Origin: Marinoscillum sp040218045
GTDB lineage: Bacteria > Bacteroidota > Bacteroidia > Cytophagales > Cyclobacteriaceae
Length of the DNA: 64,000 nt
Assembly (NCBI GenBank): GCA_040218045.1
Contig: JAVJQA010000064.1
Location: forward strand, 18,695 to 82,694
Direction of reading: 5' to 3'
Shown: piece after piece, positions 48,672-58,018 of the stretch
How positions within the stretch are numbered: the stretch's first letter is position 1
Layout of the letters: every line of letters begins with the position of its first letter
Position numbers and translations under genes: made by a program
The notes under the pieces: generated by a model
Told to the model about the DNA's origin: nothing
What the model saw: only the letters and a program-made list of their open reading frames with translations
Databases searched by the model: none

Positions 48672-49040
48672 ATGGCAACAAACACATACAAAATACCAGG
48701 TAAATCGAGTAAAAGCGGAGGGTTCTTCTCTTTGCTGGATAAAATTCTTCCGATGGATGAATCGATCGCTGAGGTGATCCATGTGCGTTTTTTGCCGCAG
48801 ATTGTCTTCATCTGTGTGCTGTGTGTGGCTTACATAGGCAGTAGACACTATGCGGAGAAAAAAATCAGGGCTATAGATCACCTGGAGACATCTGTAGAAG
48901 ATTTAAGAGCTGATTTTACCACGCTGAAAGCGGACTATATGTACGCCAGCAAGCAGTCAGAGGTAGCAAAGAAAGCCGCTTCATTGGGATTGAAGGAAAG
49001 TGATGTTTCACCTTATAAAATTATCGTTGCAGAAGAATGA
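48672..49040 (+). CDS. ftsL: Cell division protein FtsL-like
   Basis: A 122-aa bitopic membrane protein: cytoplasmic N-terminus (about 1-42), one transmembrane helix (FLPQIVFICVLCVAYIGS, about 40-57), then a periplasmic coiled coil (IRAIDHLETSVEDLRADFTTL). Sequence similarity to model FtsL is weak, but topology, size and position between rsmH and ftsI identify it. In the divisome FtsL forms a complex with FtsQ and a DivIC/FtsB-type protein and activates FtsW-FtsI. Its stop overlaps the ftsI ATG by 4 bases. Confidence 0.85.
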   Translation: MATNTYKIPGKSSKSGGFFSLLDKILPMDESIAEVIHVRFLPQIVFICVLCVAYIGSRHYAEKKIRAIDHLETSVEDLRADFTTLKADYMYASKQSEVAKKAASLGLKESDVSPYKIIVAEE

Positions 49041-51136
49041 GTATCCGTAAGTCCATATTGCTTCGTGTGAGAATTGCATTTCTGATCGTATTCTTGTTTT
49101 CTGCAGGAATACTTTTTCGCATTATCACCATTCAGTATGCCGAAGGGGATAAATGGAGAAACTATGCCGAAACGATAGGCCTGCAAGTGCAAAAGGTCAA
49201 TGCAACTCGTGGCAACATCTATGCGGATGATGGCAGCCTGTTGGCCACCTCGCTACCGTTTTACCAGATAGCGTTTGATCCATACCTTCCAGAGGACAAA
49301 CTCTTCAATGCACACATTGATTCGCTCAGTTATTTATTGTCAAAGTTTTACGGGGATTATTCCCCAATGCAGTACAAACGGAAAATCGCCCAGGCAAGAA
49401 AAGAGCGGAAACGGTACATGGTCCTCAACCGGCGTGAAGTCGGCTACCAGGACAAAAAGAAAATAGAGCGCTGGCCCATTTTCAGGGAGGGCAGACTTAC
49501 TGGCGGTGTTATTTTCGAAAAGGTGGAAACAAGGTATCTACCTTTTTCTCGTTTGGGTTACCGAACAATCGGTACGGTCAACGATGACAACCGGGGAGTG
49601 GTTGGCCTGGAGTACAGTTTCAACAGACAACTAGCTGGTCAAAATGGTGAAGCATTGTATCAAAAAATGGCCGGAGGTGGCTGGAAGCCTGTTTATGATG
49701 GCTCAGAAGTTCGGCCAAAGGATGGCTATGACATCCAAACCACCATCAATGTCAACCTACAGGACGTTACAGAATCCGCCCTTCTAAAGCATCTGGAAAA
49801 ACATAGAGCTGATTACGGTGTGGCCGTACTCATGGAGGTAAAAACAGGTGAGATCAAAGCTATTTCCAATTTGAGCAGGAATAGCGAAGGACAATACTAT
49901 GAGCGTTACAACTATGCTGTTGGTAGCCAGGGGGCGCGTGAGCCTGGTTCTACTTTTAAGCTGGCAAGCATGATCGCCCTTTTGGAGGATTCCGATATCC
50001 AATTGACAGACACTATAGATACCGGCAATGGAGTGACAAAATTCTTCAACGAAACCATGAAAGATCACAAGCCAGGTGGCTATGGAGTACTTACGGTTAA
50101 AGAGGTTTTTGAAAAGAGTTCAAATATTGGTACGGCACGGCTAATCACCAATCATTTTGGAGCTAATCCTTCAAAATACACAGATTACATTAAGAAAATT
50201 GGGTTAGATCAACCGCTTGGTTTCCAGATGGTTGGAGAGGGGATACCTTACATCAAAGATCCAACGGACAGTACCTGGAGTGGAGTGTCTCTGCCCTGGA
50301 TTTCTCATGGCTATGAGTTGAAAATGACACCACTTCAGACACTGACTTTATACAATGCTGTGGCCAATAATGGCAAAATGATCCAGCCATTGATTGTGAG
50401 ATCTGTGAAAAAAGCCAATAAGAACATCGATACCTATAAGTCGAAAGTTTTGAACTCAAAGATCTGCTCCAAGGAGACGCTTAGGGATATCAAATTGATG
50501 CTGGAAGGAGTGGTGGAGCGTGGCACTGCTTCCAATATTAGAGATAACAGGTACACCATAGCTGGTAAAACCGGCACTGCAAAAAAGGTAGAAAACGGAC
50601 GCTATACCAATGCTTACTATACATCGTTTGCCGGGTATTTCCCTGCTGACAATCCACAGTATAGCTGCATTGTGGTGATTGATGAACCAAAAGGGTATCA
50701 GATCTACGGAAGTGATGTGGCGGCACCTGTATTTAAAGATATCGCAGATAAGATATACGCGCTGGAGACCAACCTGCATGAAGAGTTACCTGATAACCGG
50801 ACAAAGTTTGCGGATGTATTTCCAGTGATCAGATCGGGCAACCAGAATGAATTACAAATGATATCCAATGAGCTGGGCATTTCCAATCACTCAAACACCG
50901 ATGCTAACTGGGTCACTACGGATGTTGTCAACCACTCTGTGTTTTGGAAAAACAATGAGCCAAAGCCAGGCCAGATACCGGACGTAAGGGGAATGACCCT
51001 GCGTGATGCGCTTTATGTATTGGAGAATTTGGGACTTGAAGTAAATGCCAGGGGAAGAGGACGTGTGAATGCACAATCATTGCTGCCTGGCACTAAATTT
51101 TTAAAAGGAAACACGATAACACTGAATTTGAGTTAA
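49037..51136 (+). CDS. ftsI: Septal penicillin-binding protein (FtsI/PBP3-type transpeptidase) with PASTA domain
   Basis: A 699-aa class B PBP with an N-terminal membrane anchor (VRIAFLIVFLFSAGILFRII), a dimerisation/pedestal domain (about 50-240) and a transpeptidase domain with the SxxK motif STFK (S305, K308), the SSN motif in EKSSNIGTARL, and KTGTAKK (K511). A C-terminal PASTA domain (about 635-699, IPDVRGMTLRDALYVLENLG) is present; such a domain is absent from E. coli FtsI but common in Gram-positive and Bacteroidota relatives. It cross-links septal peptidoglycan with FtsW as partner. It overlaps ftsL by 4 bases and murE by 1 base (TAATG). Confidence 0.96.
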   Translation: MSIRKSILLRVRIAFLIVFLFSAGILFRIITIQYAEGDKWRNYAETIGLQVQKVNATRGNIYADDGSLLATSLPFYQIAFDPYLPEDKLFNAHIDSLSYLLSKFYGDYSPMQYKRKIAQARKERKRYMVLNRREVGYQDKKKIERWPIFREGRLTGGVIFEKVETRYLPFSRLGYRTIGTVNDDNRGVVGLEYSFNRQLAGQNGEALYQKMAGGGWKPVYDGSEVRPKDGYDIQTTINVNLQDVTESALLKHLEKHRADYGVAVLMEVKTGEIKAISNLSRNSEGQYYERYNYAVGSQGAREPGSTFKLASMIALLEDSDIQLTDTIDTGNGVTKFFNETMKDHKPGGYGVLTVKEVFEKSSNIGTARLITNHFGANPSKYTDYIKKIGLDQPLGFQMVGEGIPYIKDPTDSTWSGVSLPWISHGYELKMTPLQTLTLYNAVANNGKMIQPLIVRSVKKANKNIDTYKSKVLNSKICSKETLRDIKLMLEGVVERGTASNIRDNRYTIAGKTGTAKKVENGRYTNAYYTSFAGYFPADNPQYSCIVVIDEPKGYQIYGSDVAAPVFKDIADKIYALETNLHEELPDNRTKFADVFPVIRSGNQNELQMISNELGISNHSNTDANWVTTDVVNHSVFWKNNEPKPGQIPDVRGMTLRDALYVLENLGLEVNARGRGRVNAQSLLPGTKFLKGNTITLNLS

Positions 51137-52590
51137 TGGTATTGCTAAAAGACATATTGTATGGAGCTTCTCTGATTGAAATTCACGGTGACCGTGAGCA
51201 GGAGATTTCGTCTTTGGCTTTTGACTCAAGAAAAGTAACTAAAGGCGCGCTCTTTTTTGCGGTTAGTGGGCTTACAGTAAATGGTCACGATTATATCGAT
51301 AAAGCGGTAGAGGCAGGCGCAGCGGCTATCATTTGTGAGGAGATCCCACAAGATTTAAGAAAAAACACGACGTATATACAGGTGGAGAATAGCGCTGCTG
51401 CAATGGGTATTGTAGCAGCCAATTTCTTTGACAATCCATCCCGTAAGTTGAATTTGGTGGGCATTACCGGCACCAATGGTAAGACTACTACTGCCACCTT
51501 GCTCTTCCAACTATTCCAAAACCTGGGATACAAAGTAGGTCTGCTCTCCACAGTTGAGAATAAGATCAATGAAAAGATATTGCCTTCACAGTTTACGACG
51601 CCTGATGCATTGCAGCTCAACGAACTGCTGGCTCAGATGGCGAAGGAGGGATGTACCCATTGCTTTATGGAAGTAAGCTCTCACGCATTGGTGCAAAACC
51701 GGACTAAAGGTCTTGAGTTTTCTGGGGGGGTTTTTACCAATATCAGCCATGATCACCTGGACTATCACGAGACTTTTGATGAGTATATCAAGGCTAAAAA
51801 ACTGCTTTTTGATGGATTGTCGAAAGATGCCTTTGCCCTGGTGAACGTGGATGACAAGCGTGGGCATGTGATGATGCAAAACACAAAGGCGGATAAAAAC
51901 ACCTACTCTTTAAAATCAATGGCGGATTTCAAAGCCAAGATCCTTCACAATACGCTACAGGGACTGGAGCTTGATATTGATGGTATCAGTGCGTGGTTTA
52001 AATTGATTGGTGATTTTAATGCCTATAACCTTTTGGGTGTTTACGCTACGGCAGTGCTTTTGGAGGAAGAGAAGGAGGAAGTGCTGACATCCTTGTCGCA
52101 AATGGATGGGGCGAGAGGTCGCTTTGAGCAGGTGACTAATCCAAATGACATACTTGCCATTGTGGATTACGCGCATACGCCGGATGCCCTGGAGAATGTG
52201 CTCAAAACCATTGATAATTTAAGGACACGGCAGGAGACGCTGATCACGGTAGTAGGCTGTGGAGGAAACAGGGATAAAGGGAAGCGACCGGAGATGGCTC
52301 GAATTGCTGCGATGTTTAGCAACAAAATCATCCTGACTTCTGATAATCCCAGAGATGAAGATCCTGAGCAAATCCTGACGGATATGATGGCAGGTGTGCC
52401 GAAGGTAGATCAGAAGAAAACGATGGTGATTGTAGATAGAAAGGAAGCGATCAGAACTGCATGTAACCTGGCTAACCCGTCGGATATTATCCTGGTGGCT
52501 GGCAAAGGACATGAGACCTATCAGGAAATAAAAGGAGTGAGAAATCACTTTGATGATAAGGAGATATTGAGCGAAATGCTCAACCATTAA
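51136..52590 (+). CDS. murE: UDP-N-acetylmuramoyl-L-alanyl-D-glutamate--2,6-diaminopimelate ligase MurE
   Basis: A 484-aa Mur ligase. ATP-binding loop GTNGKTT (K116); substrate region TTPDALQLNELL and EVSSHAL; C-terminal DNPR motif (403-406) in TSDNPRDEDP, which marks meso-diaminopimelate specificity rather than lysine. It adds the third amino acid of the peptidoglycan stem peptide in the cytoplasm. The ATG shares a base with the ftsI stop. The stop lies inside the left copy of a 13-bp direct repeat that flanks an insertion before mraY. Confidence 0.97.
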   Translation: MVLLKDILYGASLIEIHGDREQEISSLAFDSRKVTKGALFFAVSGLTVNGHDYIDKAVEAGAAAIICEEIPQDLRKNTTYIQVENSAAAMGIVAANFFDNPSRKLNLVGITGTNGKTTTATLLFQLFQNLGYKVGLLSTVENKINEKILPSQFTTPDALQLNELLAQMAKEGCTHCFMEVSSHALVQNRTKGLEFSGGVFTNISHDHLDYHETFDEYIKAKKLLFDGLSKDAFALVNVDDKRGHVMMQNTKADKNTYSLKSMADFKAKILHNTLQGLELDIDGISAWFKLIGDFNAYNLLGVYATAVLLEEEKEEVLTSLSQMDGARGRFEQVTNPNDILAIVDYAHTPDALENVLKTIDNLRTRQETLITVVGCGGNRDKGKRPEMARIAAMFSNKIILTSDNPRDEDPEQILTDMMAGVPKVDQKKTMVIVDRKEAIRTACNLANPSDIILVAGKGHETYQEIKGVRNHFDDKEILSEMLNH

Positions 52591-52690
52591 TTGAAAATTG
52601 ATAATGAAAAATGGATAATGGAGTAAGGAGGTATGGAAATGGTCAGGACATTTTCAATTCTCAATTCTTCATTCTCAATTAATTGAAAAT
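52586..52690 (+). repeat. Small insertion element between murE and mraY
   Basis: The 13-bp sequence ATTAATTGAAAAT occurs perfectly at 52586-52598 (over the murE stop) and 52678-52690 (immediately before the mraY ATG). Between the copies is an inverted repeat, AATTGATAATGAA (52596-52608) against TTCATTCTCAATT (52668-52680), 12 of 13 paired. This looks like a MITE with a duplicated target, or a slippage product. Confidence 0.6.
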
Positions 52691-53869
52691 ATGTTGTACT
52701 ACCTGTTTGACTTTTTAGATAAACAATTTGACCTGATGGGAGCGAGTGTGTTTCGCTATATCTCATTCAGGGCGGGTATGGCTGCACTTATTTCTTTGTT
52801 TGTCACCATTGTCTTTGGTAAGCGGCTCATAGGGACGCTTCAGAAATTCCAGATGGGCGAATCCATCCGGGACCTGGGTCTGGAGGGACAAATGCAGAAA
52901 GCTGGTACCCCAACCATGGGTGGTATCATCATAATAGCGGCCATTGCCATTCCAACGTTACTGTTTGCCAAAATCGGCAATATCTATGTGATTTTGCTTT
53001 TGGTGACTGCCGTATGGATGGGCCTGATCGGGTTTGCCGATGACTATCTGAAAATCAGAAAGAAGAATAAAGACGGGCTGAAGGGTCACTTTAAGATAGT
53101 CGGTCAGATACTGATAGGGTTGTTTGTAGGACTCGTTATGGTCTTTCATCCGGATGTATCCATTACAGAAGTGGCTAGTACAGGCATTAGTGATAGCTCA
53201 TCTATTGTCACTACCATCCCTTTTGTGAAAAACAATGAATTCCAGTACGACTGGTTGTTGCCTTATTTTCTTGAGGATTACACCTGGTTGATTTATGTGT
53301 TGGCCGTGATTTTTATCATCACATCTGTCTCCAACGCTGCGAATCTTACTGATGGACTCGATGGACTGGCAGCAGGTAGCTCCGCAATCATTGGTTTGAC
53401 CCTGGCTGTATTGGCTTACTTGTCTGGTAATGCGGTTTTTGCAGACTACCTCAACATCGCATTTATTCCAAATTCTGGCGAACTGGTAATCTTCAGTGCT
53501 GCTTTCGTTGGGGCATGTATTGGATTTTTGTGGTTCAACTCTTACCCGGCGCAAGTATTTATGGGAGATACAGGAAGTCTTTCATTAGGGGCCATTATTG
53601 CCGTTTTGGCACTGGTTATTAGAAAAGAATTGTTGATTCCGCTTTTGTGCGGAGTGTTTTTCGTGGAGACATTATCAGTGATGATCCAGGTTTCTTATTT
53701 CAAGTACACGAAAAAGAAATATGGGGAGGGGAGAAGGGTGTTTTTGATGTCACCACTGCATCACCATTATCAGAAAAAGGGATTGCATGAAGCCAAGATC
53801 GTGACCCGGTTTTGGACATCCGGTATCCTGCTGGCCATAATCACTTTAGCAACACTTAAACTTAGATAG
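52691..53869 (+). CDS. mraY: Phospho-N-acetylmuramoyl-pentapeptide-transferase MraY
   Basis: A 392-aa polytopic membrane enzyme with about ten transmembrane helices. Family motifs: GTPTMGGIIIIAAI near 74-87, the catalytic aspartate pair in IGFADDYLKIRKKNKDGLKG, NAANLTDGLDGLA, and the MGDTGSLSLG region followed by SPLHHHYQKKG. It transfers phospho-MurNAc-pentapeptide to undecaprenyl phosphate, making lipid I. It is longer than E. coli MraY (360 aa) because of an extra extracellular-type loop near 160-190, as in other Bacteroidota. The start follows the repeat element directly. Confidence 0.97.
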   Translation: MLYYLFDFLDKQFDLMGASVFRYISFRAGMAALISLFVTIVFGKRLIGTLQKFQMGESIRDLGLEGQMQKAGTPTMGGIIIIAAIAIPTLLFAKIGNIYVILLLVTAVWMGLIGFADDYLKIRKKNKDGLKGHFKIVGQILIGLFVGLVMVFHPDVSITEVASTGISDSSSIVTTIPFVKNNEFQYDWLLPYFLEDYTWLIYVLAVIFIITSVSNAANLTDGLDGLAAGSSAIIGLTLAVLAYLSGNAVFADYLNIAFIPNSGELVIFSAAFVGACIGFLWFNSYPAQVFMGDTGSLSLGAIIAVLALVIRKELLIPLLCGVFFVETLSVMIQVSYFKYTKKKYGEGRRVFLMSPLHHHYQKKGLHEAKIVTRFWTSGILLAIITLATLKLR

Positions 53870-53877
53870 ATCTCGAT

Positions 53878-54255
53878 ATGACGCTTGAACAACTCACGAA
53901 ATTGAATGAAAAATTCCAGGACAAAGCCTCACAATTGGCTGATTTGCTCCCTGGAAGCAACTTGCTGGCTTACTCATCTGGCATTATCAGAAGTGCGCGC
54001 AATTTGGATAAGAATTTGAGCAAAATACTGGCAGCTAAGAGTCAGGTTAGCTTTTATACGCAGATGGATGCGATGGAGGAAGAAATGGACGAGTTGATCT
54101 ACATGATCGATAAGCTCGATGACGCCAACAGGAAAAAGAACATTTCAACGATCATTGATTTTGTGAAGAGAGGTTACGAGTTGCTGTCCCTTTACTCTAT
54201 CTGCTGTGATCAGATTTTAGAGAGAAAAACCAAAAAGCAAGACGAACTAGATTGA
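53878..54255 (+). CDS. Small helical protein embedded in the dcw cluster
   Basis: A 125-aa predicted all-helical cytosolic protein (FQDKASQLADLLPGSNLLAY, then DAMEEEMDELIYMIDKLDDA and a basic C-terminus). It starts 9 bases after mraY, and its stop overlaps the TTG start of murD by 4 bases, so it is a genuine operon member. No catalytic motif, signal peptide or membrane segment is visible and I do not recognise a family. It does not match the 23S rRNA intervening-sequence four-helix proteins. Position suggests a lineage-specific role in division or peptidoglycan synthesis. Confidence 0.75.
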   Translation: MTLEQLTKLNEKFQDKASQLADLLPGSNLLAYSSGIIRSARNLDKNLSKILAAKSQVSFYTQMDAMEEEMDELIYMIDKLDDANRKKNISTIIDFVKRGYELLSLYSICCDQILERKTKKQDELD

Positions 54256-55637
54256 AAAAATCCATCACCATATTGGGAGCTGGCGAAAGCGGAATCGGTG
54301 CGGTCATTTTAGGGCAAAAGCAAGGCTATGATGTCTTTTTGTCTGATGCCGGATCCATTGCTGCTGAGCGAAAGACGTTGCTGCAATCATATGGTGTGGA
54401 CTTTGAGGAAGGCGGGCATAACCATGAAAGAGTGTTGTCATGCGACGAGATAGTTAAAAGCCCCGGCATTCCTGAAACAGTGCCATTGATTAAAGAAGCT
54501 ATGGCTAAGGGAATACCTGTTATATCGGAGATAGAGTTTGCCTACAGGTACATTCCTGATCAGGCGAAGGTGATTGCCATTACTGGAACCAATGGCAAGA
54601 CCACCACTACTTTATTGACGCATCATCTTTTAAAAACGGCCGGCTTGAATGTGGCGCTCGGTGGAAATGTGGGCGTTAGTTTGGCCAAATTGGTAGCTGA
54701 GGGTGATTATGATTATTACGTGGTAGAAGTAAGCAGTTTTCAGCTGGATGGTATAGTAAAATTTAAGCCAGATGTGGCAGTGCTGTTAAACATCACTCCG
54801 GATCACCTGGATAGATACGAATATGATTTTCAGAAATATGTGAATTCCAAATTCAGGATCACAGAGAACCTGAGTCATGATGAATCTTTCATTTACTGCG
54901 CAGATAGTAAGCCGGTGACGGAAGAAATGGCTAAGCGCAAAGTAGAGGCTTGCCTGTTTGCCGTGTCAGCCACCAAGGATCCGAAGTGGGAAGCTTATAT
55001 GGATGAGGAAGAGGAGCATTTGATCTTCAACTACCAATATAAGGATCAAGGTAAAAAGCACAAGATTCCCGTGTCTGAGATTTCATTGATTGGAAAGCAC
55101 AATATGATCAACTCTATGTCGGCAGTGCTCGCTGCCCTGAATATGGACGTTTCGATCAAGGAAATTTTGACTGGTCTAAAGACCTTTATCAATGCACCTC
55201 ACCGATTGGAATTGTGTGGGGAGGTGGATGGAGTGAAGTATATCAATGATTCCAAAGCGACCAATGTAGATGCAGTTTACTATGCATTGGATGGGGTCAA
55301 ACAAAAGATCATCTGGATTGCAGGTGGTATCGATAAAGGCAACGAATACGACCAGATTGAAAATTTGGTTTCTAATAAAGTAAAAGGCCTGGTTTGTTTG
55401 GGAGTGAACAACTCCAAACTCAGGGAATTTTTTGGCGATAAGGTAAAGAAGTTCGCAGAAACTCAAGAGGTGAAAGAAGCGATAAAATTAGCGCAGGAAA
55501 TGGCCAAGCCCGGTTATGTGGTTTTGCTATCTCCAGCTTGTGCAAGCTTTGATCTGTACAGGAATTATGAAGACCGTGGAGATCAGTTTCGTGCGGCAGT
55601 AAAAGAATTAATGGCTACTAAAAAGGAAAGCGTATGA
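54252..55637 (+). CDS. murD: UDP-N-acetylmuramoyl-L-alanine--D-glutamate ligase MurD
   Basis: A 461-aa Mur ligase: N-terminal Rossmann-like domain (ITILGAGESGIGAVIL), central ATPase with GTNGKTTTT (K116) and LLNITPDHLDRY, C-terminal domain with NDSKATNVDAVYYAL and LLSPACASFDLYRNYEDRGDQF. It adds D-glutamate to UDP-MurNAc-L-Ala. The start is a TTG in a 4-base overlap (TTGA) with the upstream gene; the stop overlaps ftsW by 4 bases (ATGA), supporting translational coupling through this part of the operon. Confidence 0.97.
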   Translation: MKKSITILGAGESGIGAVILGQKQGYDVFLSDAGSIAAERKTLLQSYGVDFEEGGHNHERVLSCDEIVKSPGIPETVPLIKEAMAKGIPVISEIEFAYRYIPDQAKVIAITGTNGKTTTTLLTHHLLKTAGLNVALGGNVGVSLAKLVAEGDYDYYVVEVSSFQLDGIVKFKPDVAVLLNITPDHLDRYEYDFQKYVNSKFRITENLSHDESFIYCADSKPVTEEMAKRKVEACLFAVSATKDPKWEAYMDEEEEHLIFNYQYKDQGKKHKIPVSEISLIGKHNMINSMSAVLAALNMDVSIKEILTGLKTFINAPHRLELCGEVDGVKYINDSKATNVDAVYYALDGVKQKIIWIAGGIDKGNEYDQIENLVSNKVKGLVCLGVNNSKLREFFGDKVKKFAETQEVKEAIKLAQEMAKPGYVVLLSPACASFDLYRNYEDRGDQFRAAVKELMATKKESV

Positions 55638-56803
55638 ACGTTATCAAAGATTGGGCTTATAAGAATTTGAAAGGTGATCCGATTATCTGGTTCATCGTAT
55701 TCATCCTATCCATGCTAAGTATTCTGGTAGTGTATAGTTCTACGGGAAGCCTGGCGTATAAAATGATGGGCGGCGATACCGAATATTACCTGGTAAAGCA
55801 TACAGCGCTTGTACTGCTTAGCTTATTTGCTATGTGGGTAGCCCACAAGGTGGATTTTCGATATTATTCAAAAATTTCAAGGTTTGCATTGTGGATTTCT
55901 GTGCCTTTGCTGCTGTTCACGTGGCAGTTTGGTACCAACATCAACGAGGCTTCTCGCTGGATTACCATCCCCATTATTAATCAGGCATTTCAGCCATCGG
56001 ATTTGGCAAAACTAGCGTTGCTGATCACATTGGCGAGCATGCTTTCCAAACGTCAGAAAAGTATTGATGATTTCCAACGTGCCATTACACCAATGCTTAT
56101 TTGGATTGGTGTGATTTGCGCCTTGATCGCGATGACCAACATCTCTACTGCGGTGCTTCTTTTTGGCACATGTATGCTGATGCTTTTTATCGGTCGTGTA
56201 CCTATGAAATACCTGGTCATGCTCATGTTGATAGGTGTGGTAGCTGGAGGAGCAGCATTGGCTTTTGGCCAAAGGGCTGGTACAGCACTCAGTAGGGTAG
56301 AAAACTATTTTAGTGATGATGAAATACCTTTTCAAGCCAAACAAGCCTACATAGCGGTAGCTACCGGTGGACTTACGGGCAAAGGCCCTGGCCAGAGTGA
56401 CCAAAGAAATTATTTACCTCATCCATACTCTGATTTTGTTTTCGCAATTGTATTGGAAGAATATGGGCTAATCGGTGGGGTTATTGTCGTATTGCTTTAC
56501 CTCGGGCTGTTATACCGGGGAATGAAAGCAGCCGCCGAAAGCGACCGGGCATATGGTGGATTGCTTTCTGCCGGGTTATCCTTTGCACTGGTCATGCAAG
56601 CCATGGTTAATATGGGGGTTGCGGTTGGCCTGGGGCCGATTACAGGTCTTCCATTGCCATTGATCAGTATGGGTGGTACCTCGCAGCTTTTCACAGGTTT
56701 GGCCCTTGGGATCATTCTGAGTGTTAGCCGTGGAGAGATTGATGACATAGGGTCATCAATTTCCAATAACTATAATAAAGAAAGAATTAAAGAAGCAGCA
56801 TAA
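55634..56803 (+). CDS. ftsW: Septal peptidoglycan glycosyltransferase FtsW
   Basis: A 389-aa SEDS-family membrane protein with about ten transmembrane helices. Recognisable motifs are PSDLAKLALLI, GKGPGQSDQRNYLPHPYSDFVFAIVLEEYGL (holding the conserved aspartate needed for glycan polymerisation in the family) and the C-terminal GLPLPLISMGGTSQL. It polymerises septal glycan from lipid II together with FtsI. The ATG overlaps the murD stop. In this organism the fourth-position residues of the last motif (SMGG rather than SYGG) are typical of Bacteroidota. Confidence 0.96.
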   Translation: MNVIKDWAYKNLKGDPIIWFIVFILSMLSILVVYSSTGSLAYKMMGGDTEYYLVKHTALVLLSLFAMWVAHKVDFRYYSKISRFALWISVPLLLFTWQFGTNINEASRWITIPIINQAFQPSDLAKLALLITLASMLSKRQKSIDDFQRAITPMLIWIGVICALIAMTNISTAVLLFGTCMLMLFIGRVPMKYLVMLMLIGVVAGGAALAFGQRAGTALSRVENYFSDDEIPFQAKQAYIAVATGGLTGKGPGQSDQRNYLPHPYSDFVFAIVLEEYGLIGGVIVVLLYLGLLYRGMKAAAESDRAYGGLLSAGLSFALVMQAMVNMGVAVGLGPITGLPLPLISMGGTSQLFTGLALGIILSVSRGEIDDIGSSISNNYNKERIKEAA

Positions 56804-56835
56804 TCGAAACACAAAAGACATATCGTCAGCAGCCA

Positions 56836-57927
56836 ATGCGCATCATGATTAGTGGTGGTGGTACCGGAGGGCACATCTATCCGGCTATTGCTATTGCTCA
56901 GTCTTTGCAGGAATTGCTACAGGATGTTGAAATTTTGTTCGTAGGTGCACAGGGTAAGATGGAGATGACCAAAGTACCCGAAGCGGGCTTCAAGATTGTT
57001 GGGTTATGGATCAGTGGGCTTCAAAGAAGCTTGTCTTTGCAGAACATGGCTTTCCCATTCAAGTTAATTTCCAGCGTTTGGAAGTCTTTCAAACTCCTTC
57101 GTCAGTTTAAACCGGATGCAGTGATTGGGGTGGGTGGTTATGCCAGTGGCCCATTGTTATATGCCGCTTCTTCCAGGAAAATACCTACCCTCATTCAGGA
57201 GCAAAACTCCTATGCAGGGTTGACCAATAAATTGCTGGCCAAAAGAGTGAACAAGATCTGTGTGGCTCATGGAGGTATGGAAAAATACTTTCCTGCAAGC
57301 AAACTCGTGGTTACTGGTAACCCGGTCAGAAAGACCATTCTTCTCAGGGATAGCCTGAGGTCGGAGGCACATGAGTTCTTTAGGCTGGATGCTTCAAAGA
57401 AAACCATACTCATTGTAGGTGGCAGCTTGGGTGCTCGTTCGATCAACGAATTTATTCTGGCCAGTTATGACATTTTAGCCGACTCCCCATACCAGGTAAT
57501 CTGGCAGACGGGTGGCTACTATTATGAAGAAATGAAGCGGCGAATTCCGAAAGCATCCTCCAATATTGTAATCCGTGACTTTGTTCGTGAGATGAACTTC
57601 GCGTATGCTGTGGCGGATGTGGTGATCTCCAGAGCTGGTGCACTGTCCATTGCTGAATTAATGCTTACTGGTAAACCAAGCATATTGGTGCCAAGCCCCA
57701 ACGTGGCAGAAGATCATCAAACCATCAACGCTATGGCATTGGTGGAGCGGGATGCAGCAGTCTTGGTAAAGGATAGTGAAGGTATGGAAAAGTTGATTCC
57801 TGCCACATTTGAATTGATTGAAAACGAATCCCGAAAAGAGGTTCTAAGTAAAAATATTAAAGCCATGTCTCATCCCAACGCTGATAAAGACATAGCCAAT
57901 GAAATCCTAAAACTATGCATGAAATGA
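56836..57927 (+). CDS. murG: UDP-N-acetylglucosamine--N-acetylmuramyl-(pentapeptide) pyrophosphoryl-undecaprenol GlcNAc transferase MurG
   Basis: A 363-aa GT28 glycosyltransferase. The N-terminal glycine-rich loop ISGGGTGGHIYPAIAIA begins at residue 4; VIGVGGYASGPLLYAA, LIQEQNSYAGLTNKLL and the C-terminal UDP-GlcNAc site (ISRAGALSIAELMLTGKPSILVPSP) are all present. It converts lipid I to lipid II on the inner membrane face. It starts 32 bases after ftsW with no terminator between. Confidence 0.97.
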   Translation: MRIMISGGGTGGHIYPAIAIAQSLQELLQDVEILFVGAQGKMEMTKVPEAGFKIVGLWISGLQRSLSLQNMAFPFKLISSVWKSFKLLRQFKPDAVIGVGGYASGPLLYAASSRKIPTLIQEQNSYAGLTNKLLAKRVNKICVAHGGMEKYFPASKLVVTGNPVRKTILLRDSLRSEAHEFFRLDASKKTILIVGGSLGARSINEFILASYDILADSPYQVIWQTGGYYYEEMKRRIPKASSNIVIRDFVREMNFAYAVADVVISRAGALSIAELMLTGKPSILVPSPNVAEDHQTINAMALVERDAAVLVKDSEGMEKLIPATFELIENESRKEVLSKNIKAMSHPNADKDIANEILKLCMK

Positions 57928-57935
57928 GTATGATG

Positions 57936-57973
57936 ATTTTATTCAAAATAATTACCCCTGGGATGAATAAAAT
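57936..57973 (+). repeat. Inverted repeat between murG and murC
   Basis: Perfect 10-bp arms ATTTTATTCA (57936-57945) and TGAATAAAAT (57964-57973) around an 18-base loop, in the 91-base murG-murC gap. It lacks a GC-rich stem and T-run, so it is not a convincing terminator; it may be a protein-binding site or a repeat remnant. Confidence 0.35.
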
Positions 57974-58018
57974 GATCTTGGGAATTCCATGTGACGTTAA
58001 AAATGTAACACTTTACTC

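Noticed and set aside
53878..54255. Reading the 125-aa dcw protein as a 23S rRNA intervening-sequence four-helix protein
   Set aside because: The typical motifs of that family (such as the S-x-P-x-N-I-A-E-G region) are absent.
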